From assembly GCA_029379385.1 (NCBI GenBank), contig CM055613.1:12790001-12854000 (forward strand): 64,000 nucleotides of DNA. The letters are read 5' to 3'. The notes beneath the pieces were generated by a model. The model was not told the origin of the DNA and made no database searches. It was given only the letters and a program-made list of their open reading frames with translations. Positions within the stretch are counted from its first letter, which is position 1. Every line of letters starts with the position of its first letter. A program made the position numbers and the translations under genes. This stretch comes from Quillaja saponaria (lineage: Eukaryota > Streptophyta > Magnoliopsida > Fabales > Quillajaceae). Shown one piece after another: positions 58,101 through 64,000 of this stretch.

Positions 58101-61100
58101 ACGATTTACACAATCAGTTAAAGCATGATCAATTTGTCGACATCGTAAGAGGCGTGCAATTGCTGCTGCAGCTTGAATTTTTCCAGAAGCCGTGCCTTCA
58201 CGCAATACCCTAGTAGCAGGCAACAGAACTTCTTCAGCAACAGGTTTATCTGAGATTTCACTATCCAGAATAAGGTTTGCCAGGGCACATGTTGCCAACT
58301 CTGCAACTTCCAGACCTGAAGAATTTGCTAGCATAATTAACGGAGACAATGCATCCTGAGCAACAGAAGCCACATCTCGGTTCTCTTTGATGGAAAGAAA
58401 TATTGCAGCTAGGCAGCGTGAGGATTCCACTAATACACTTTCAGATTCAACATTAAGCAATTTCATGGCTGACCAAAGAGTTTTAACAGCAATGCTACTT
58501 TCACGCAAATCTTTCCTGGTTTCAAAAATGCCTGCTAGTGCTGATGCAGACTTTGCCTGAGTTTCTTCCTTAGTGGAGTTCAAAATGTTTATCATCGTAT
58601 TGATGGCATCACTGGCAGCACTACCTTCACGCAATATATCATTCAGGGGAGCAACCGAAAGCATACTTCTCAAAGCATCCAACACATAAACTTTAGATTC
58701 AGGCAGATCACTGGTTAATAATGCAGTTAGCTGGCTGATAGTAGCTGTATCAGATTTATGAATTAAATGATTCAAAGTCTTTGCTGCTATTTCCTTTCCA
58801 TTTGGGCTTCCATTCTTCAGTAGCCACAGTAGGGCAGGAACAGCATCAGCACTTTCAACACAAGCACGGATATCTTCACTGTGATTGCACAGGTTCCTAA
58901 GGATTGCCGCTGAATCTTCCTTGGCTTTTGCAGATCCTGTCTCCAAAATCTGAACAAGCGGAGGTATGCCACCAGCAGCTGTAATCGCCCATTTACTTTC
59001 ATCATTTTCATTAGATAGAAGGCATAGTAGTGCAACTGCATATTCTTGCTGCTGTTCTGACGAAAGCCCAAGAAGGGATATCAACAGCTGAACTCCCTCA
59101 CGGCCTTGAAGTGCATGCCATAGGCTGGCTTCATTATTGCACAGAGACAAGAGTGCTTTTAAAAGTTCATCTTGAACATCATTTGCTGCCATTGTTATCA
59201 AACAAACAAGCAATCGTTTTGCATCAGAGTTTGCAAGTCTAACTGCTAGTATGGTGTTACTATACAGACTAGCAAGGGCTTCAATTGTTCGTTCTTGCAC
59301 AAGAAAGGGCAAGTGAGGTTTGAACTGCTTAAGCAATGTCTGCTCAACCACTAAGGGTTCGGATGCTTTAGTAGATTCTTCATCTCTATCATATATCATA
59401 AGAGCAGAAGCTAACGCACCCAATGTGTCGGCAATTTGAGCAGGCGAAGTGCATGATTTAAGGCTTTGACTAAGGCTTGAGATGACATAAGACAAACCCC
59501 CAGAAATGTTAGCTAGAGCACACATAGCATTCTCTTGCAATGCTTGAGCATACTCTCCCTGCATGAATTCTTTTGAGGGAGCTATTGTAGCATTTATTAA
59601 AGCAGGAATGCCGTTTAAATTAGCTATCTCCCGCCTTGCTTCTTTAGACTGGGCAGAAAGAGATTTAAGAGCACCTGCAGCTTCAGCTCTAACAGAGGCA
59701 TCATTGCCAGGTCCTAAAAGTTTGAGGAGTTCTTTTGTTGCTTCTGCAGTCAATACCTTGGAACAAACTGATAAGTCCTCCATCATGGCAGAAGCAAGTA
59801 GAAAGCACACATTTGCTAGAGTGCTTGACTGTCCTGTTGTCAGCAACTTCACTAGTACATCCACTCCTCCAGCTTGTAGTGTTGGGTTCCAAAATCCCTC
59901 AGTACTGCTGGAAAGGTTTTTCAGTGCTCCTGTCAACAAGCTATCAACCACATTTCCAGCCTTTAGCCCTTTTTTTAGTTGCTCCCACAGTACTGGCACA
60001 ACTCCTTCAGTTGAAAAGATTTTTGATCCAACATGATCCCTAGCATCACCTTGAGAAACAGAATAAATAGTCTTGGCTGCTGCAACTTGACCTTCTGCTG
60101 AGCTGGACTTGAGTAAACCAAGCAATGGTGGAATGCAACCTCCAAGCAATACTTTCACCCTCAGCTCGTTTTCTTTACAAAGAGAACCTAAAACAGTTGC
60201 AGCTTGTATCTTCACACCCAGTGACCCTGATCGGAGGAGAGAAACAAGTACTGGAACTGCCTGAGAATGAGATCCTACAGCACTGAAAGCATTTTCACGA
60301 GTATCAATAAGTTCCAACAACTGCCTCAAGGAAAACTCTTTCTCTTGCACAGATGATGAATTCTGACGCAGCTGCTCAATGCATTGGGCAACACTTGCTA
60401 GTGTCCCATCTGGATCTTCCATGCTACTACGCTCCCTGCAACAGTCAGAATAATGTAAGATGCATAAGCTTCTGAAGTTAAACATAATACCATCCTAATT
60501 ACCAATTTTCTATAAGTTGGATCATCTAAGTCGGATGGATATTAATACAAAGTACAAAAAGAGATTAAAGTCAAAGAGGCAACCACATCCTTAACATCCA
60601 TAACATAAGAATCTCTCAGAAACATATAGCTGCTAATATTTAGATTAGACACATAGGGTGACACGTTCCAACCACAGTAAGTCACAAAACATTTACTGAT
60701 TTATGTAGGAATCTCTGTAAGGACTATGGTCCCTAACATCAACTAGTCATAGAGCCATTCTTTACCTACCTCAAACCCATCTTTACAACAGAATGTGGAG
60801 TTGGGGGCTCTGAATCTTGAGCTTTGCCCTCACCATTTCTTTCCTGCAACCAAAAGAACAAAAGTAAGTATATAAATAAATATACATGTGTATATATATT
60901 ATTCTCTGTTCATATATCTCTACATAATCAAATGGTTTGTTTAATTAATTGAAATCTTCCAAGAACAAACAAAAGCATAGAACATTAGTATATGAACCAT
61001 GTTCTTATACCTCTAAATAATCCAACTGATTAAAACAAAGATAAATGTTCAAAATAATGAAAGGAATAAACATCAGAGATATGATATGAATATAGGTCAT

Positions 61101-62087
61101 TGCAGGAGCCACTGGCACTCTTCTTTTCTCTTTTCTTATTCTTTTTCAAACGAGTTACACAAATGCATCTAGTGGGTTTTGAATTTGAACAGACCACTTC
61201 TTTTTCTTCTTTTTTTGGTAACATTAACAGACCACTTCACCGACTAAGATCTTTTCTTGTAGGAAAGAGGTGAAAAACTAAATTACTAACAAGATGAAAT
61301 TGCTGCACACTTTAAATTGATTAGTTGCTTCTTATCAAGCAACAGAAAGGAAAAAAAAAAATCCACACTGAATAAAAAGGTATATGAAAGAACGATAGAC
61401 CAATGAACCTGAACACTATGCTAGGAAAGGAAGAAGGATAGTTGAAATAAAAATTTGCTATTTTACTGAGCAAATATCTCAACAAACTTGGGAAGATAAA
61501 CATGCATGAATGTTAGGCTAAATATATGAAAAGTTCTCATAATGCCATCGGAAGTTGACGCTTTCCCTCTCATCAACTTGCGATGCCATGGTTAGCACAA
61601 TTTCACACAGTGGTACAAAACCCTCAAGGGTGCTTTCCCAGAACACATATAAAGTCCATGTCAGTTTTCTAAAACGGAAGAAATGGCTCATTTCTTACCA
61701 CTGTCTGAATGTCCATCAATTGGACACATATGTTTCAAAGAACGGTCAAATATTCTTAAATACAATTGGGAGATTAGAAATAGACAGAAAAAGGCGCATT
61801 CTTAATTGCCAAAAGCATATCTAAAATCCCATACTACACAAGGAGAGTATACCACTAGTCTAACCGGGCATTCCATATTTGGCTTGGTATGACCAGATAT
61901 GCTAATGGGAAATGAGATCCAGCATTTTTATGCTTATAGTTATACTGACCTCAATTCTTCTGTCTTGCAATTAGGCTTACAGAAACATGCAAGAAATTGA
62001 AGAAAGATATGAAAGAAATACCAGATTATTAGCGGTAAGGCTGCTACCATTGCTGGCAGCGAACCTCCAAGCCACACTAGCAGCCAG
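52179..62087 (-). CDS. CSI1: Cellulose synthase-interactive protein 1 (CSI1/POM2), armadillo repeats plus C2
   Basis: Large scaffold that couples plasma-membrane cellulose synthase complexes to cortical microtubules. Exons in gene order: 62087-62022, 60843-60770, 60435-57381, 57273-54729, 54120-53666, 52540-52424, 52319-52179. Together they give 6453 bases in one frame, 2150 residues, the length I recall for Arabidopsis CSI1. Almost the whole protein is armadillo-type helical repeats ([20 protein letters not shown], and [20 protein letters not shown]). The C-terminal C2 domain starts around [20 protein letters not shown] and ends IEFQWSNK. The modelled first codon at 62087 is CTG: family members begin [13 protein letters not shown] and here it reads CTG GCT GCT. 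The context is good (A at -3, G at +4), and an in-frame TGA lies five codons upstream. The next in-frame ATGs are residues 44 and 52. The rest is undamaged. Confidence 0.93.
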
Positions 62088-63823
62088 CTTTGCTTCACTT
62101 CAAGATTCCCAAGCAGATCAATCCAGAATCCTGCCCTTCTCCAGATCTAAACTGGAGAGATAGTCAAAACATCAAAGCCTCCTGCCAAAAATAATAACCA
62201 AAACAATGAAGTTAATTCCAAAATGTAGATCAGAAATGACAATGGAACTGAACCCAAGAACAAGATTAACCAGATCCGAATTGGAATTTCCACAGATTGA
62301 TAAAACATTGGGAGCTAAACCAAAGCACTCCACATAATCGGAATGCCGATGCTTCAACGTGCGAAGCAAATATAGAATATAGATCCATTACTCTGTGGTA
62401 GATGCGTTCCCATAAATGGTTTAATTATTTACAAATACTTTTACACTGAATAACACTCACTGACAACTAAATTGAGACACTCATACCAGATGCTAACGCG
62501 TTGAAATATAATTATCAAAAAAATTCCTCAGTTTCTCAGCAAACAAACAGAGTAAAAAAAAAAAGGAAATCAAATCGAGCAAATATCAGGTCTCGGGCAG
62601 ATTTGACTGAATTTCGCTAAATTTTGAATAAATTGCAGTAGATCAACTATCAAGGTATAGAAGTTGAACTTTTACTATATAGTCAATGGAGGATCAAACA
62701 GCTTCAAACGAAATCGGAGTAATTCACGAATAGTCAGCTAAATTCATGAATCTCATAGAATTCACCATTTTCATCAATGCGAATGGAAAAGATTGAAAGA
62801 GAAAGAAGGAGAAGCTAACCTTGAGAGACTGAGAAACGATTAAGCTCTGTGATGCATCTCCTGGTTGCGTACAATAGAAGGAGGAGATAAAGGAAGAGAT
62901 AAATGGAGAGAGAGAGCCTTAGAGCCTTAGGTAGCTGAAAATTTGGGGTATAATTTTCCTTTCTAGCTTTTCCTTTTTAATTTTTATTTCTTATAAATAA
63001 GTACTGTGTAGTAATTTTCCATGGATAATGAAGTGTGAGTTGGTTGTTCTCTTTCACAGCCTCGCCGTCACACCACCACCGACAATTCTACAAGTTGAAA
63101 GTCTGAGTCGAAGCTTGACGGCTTGGCTTGGGCGCTACGTGCAGTTTGGCCCTTCTCTAATTTCCTATCCTGATTCCTGAAGACAAGTTCTTTTTTCTTT
63201 CTTTTTTTGCTAAGAAAAAAAAAATGTAGATATTATCTGTGTTTTCTCTGGTTAATAAATTTTGTCAATGTTAAAAGGCTAATTTTAAAATAAAATAATT
63301 TTTTTTAACGAGTGTTCTAAAAATATTTGTTACAGTTTTATAAACAAAAAGTTTGTGATTTTAATACTATTTAATATATAAATAGTTATTTTTAAAAAAA
63401 TTTAATTTTCAAAATTCATACTTATTGTTGCTTAACAAGTGCTTTATAATATTTGTTAGAAAATCCTAAAATAAAGTATCTTCATGTCTTTTTTATGGGG
63501 ACATTCTAGGTATTAGATTTTTTATTTGGATCTCACTTTTATTACAAATAAGGATTTGTGTGAAAGAGAAAATTTCATTGGTTTCTCTCTCACAAAGTGT
63601 ATTTATTTCTAAAAATTAAATTTTATTTCAATGTGATGTGTACACGATAAAGAATTTAGGTCCATTAATTAGAAAATGTAGTCTTATATAGTCATTTACA
63701 ACCAAAATAATTAGTGATTACAATAAATTAAAGTTTCAAATATTCTACCATAATCCATATTTAATCATGAGATGCTAGAACTTATTGATTGAGATATATT
63801 CCAAAACTTAAATAGCTAATTAC
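62088..63823. other. CSI1 leader, possible 5' UTR intron, promoter and right flank
   Basis: Leader-like sequence precedes the CTG. A possible additional leader exon lies near 62820-62940, with a GA-rich stretch (GGAGAGAGAGAG) at 62908-62919. Beyond that the DNA is AT-rich and I see no gene. The leader structure is inferred from composition only. Confidence 0.4.
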
Positions 63824-64000
63824 GGGTGACAGTGAGCCGAGTTATCTCTGAATTATTCGTTAAAAACTCTAATCAAGCTCGACTCATTTTCTAAATGAGA
63901 TGATATTAAGATTTATTTTAAGCTCGTTTAGTAAAACTAGCCGACTTTCATATTTTTACAGCCCGGCTACTAAGCTCGCGAATTTGCTCATTTAATATTT
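63824..64000 (+). mobile_element. GAGCT-rich short element, copy 4, cut by the window edge
   Basis: It starts GGGTGACAGTGAGCCGAG, nearly the same as the reverse-complemented right end of copy 1. It follows copy 2 word for word at TTATTCGTTAAA, TTTTCTAAATGAGATGAT, CTCGTTTAGTAAAACTAGCCGA and GCTCATTTAATATT. The tRNA-like core would lie past the edge. Confidence 0.75.

Overview
The window is nuclear DNA from a flowering plant, most likely a rosid-type eudicot. Genes carry many GT-AG introns, intergenic DNA is very AT-rich, and every recognisable protein has a close plant family. Ten protein genes can be modelled, plus one decayed gene. There are no rRNA or tRNA genes, CRISPR arrays or operons. 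All exon boundaries were read by eye from splice sites, frame and family similarity.

Layout: 1-2.9 kb is AT-rich flank with one short inserted repeat. A SULTR2-type sulfate transporter (+) fills 3.0-6.9 kb. 7.3-13.6 kb is gene-free and holds a decayed, internally deleted Ty1/copia element whose 3' LTR seems split by a 2 kb AT-rich repeat block, plus another short repeat. Next come three minus-strand genes: a NEN4-like DEDDh exonuclease (13.6-14.9), plastid prephenate/aspartate aminotransferase (16.0-19.9) and TRAPPC12-like (24.0-25.2). A nested repeat nest (25.5-26.9) precedes an ascorbate oxidase gene (+, 28.6-30.8). A two-domain fasciclin-like arabinogalactan protein (-, 31.4-32.7), an FKBP16-2/PNSL4-like pseudogene carrying a solo LTR and a 32-G run (+, 33.6-36.6), an HIPP23-like metallochaperone (-, 38.5-39.0), a GPI-type A1 aspartic protease (-, 43.4-49.6) and a full-length CSI1/POM2 gene (-, 52.2-62.1) follow. 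The right edge enters another copy of the short repeat family.

The genes do not form one pathway; this is ordinary plant gene order. Several products share broad themes: the cell wall and apoplast (CSI1, FLA, ascorbate oxidase, GPI-type protease) and the plastid (aminotransferase, FKBP remnant).

Main points for a second look: (1) four otherwise well-kept genes carry five frame breaks, all of them +1 modulo 3, a pattern that fits uncorrected insertion errors better than real decay; (2) the CSI1 start codon position reads CTG, in good context, instead of ATG; (3) a GAGCT-rich, terminal-inverted-repeat family with 10-12 bp target duplications carries an internal tRNA-like A-box/B-box module; (4) a nested, internally deleted copia element; (5) the genes appear to be spread over three Arabidopsis regions (recalled, not searched).
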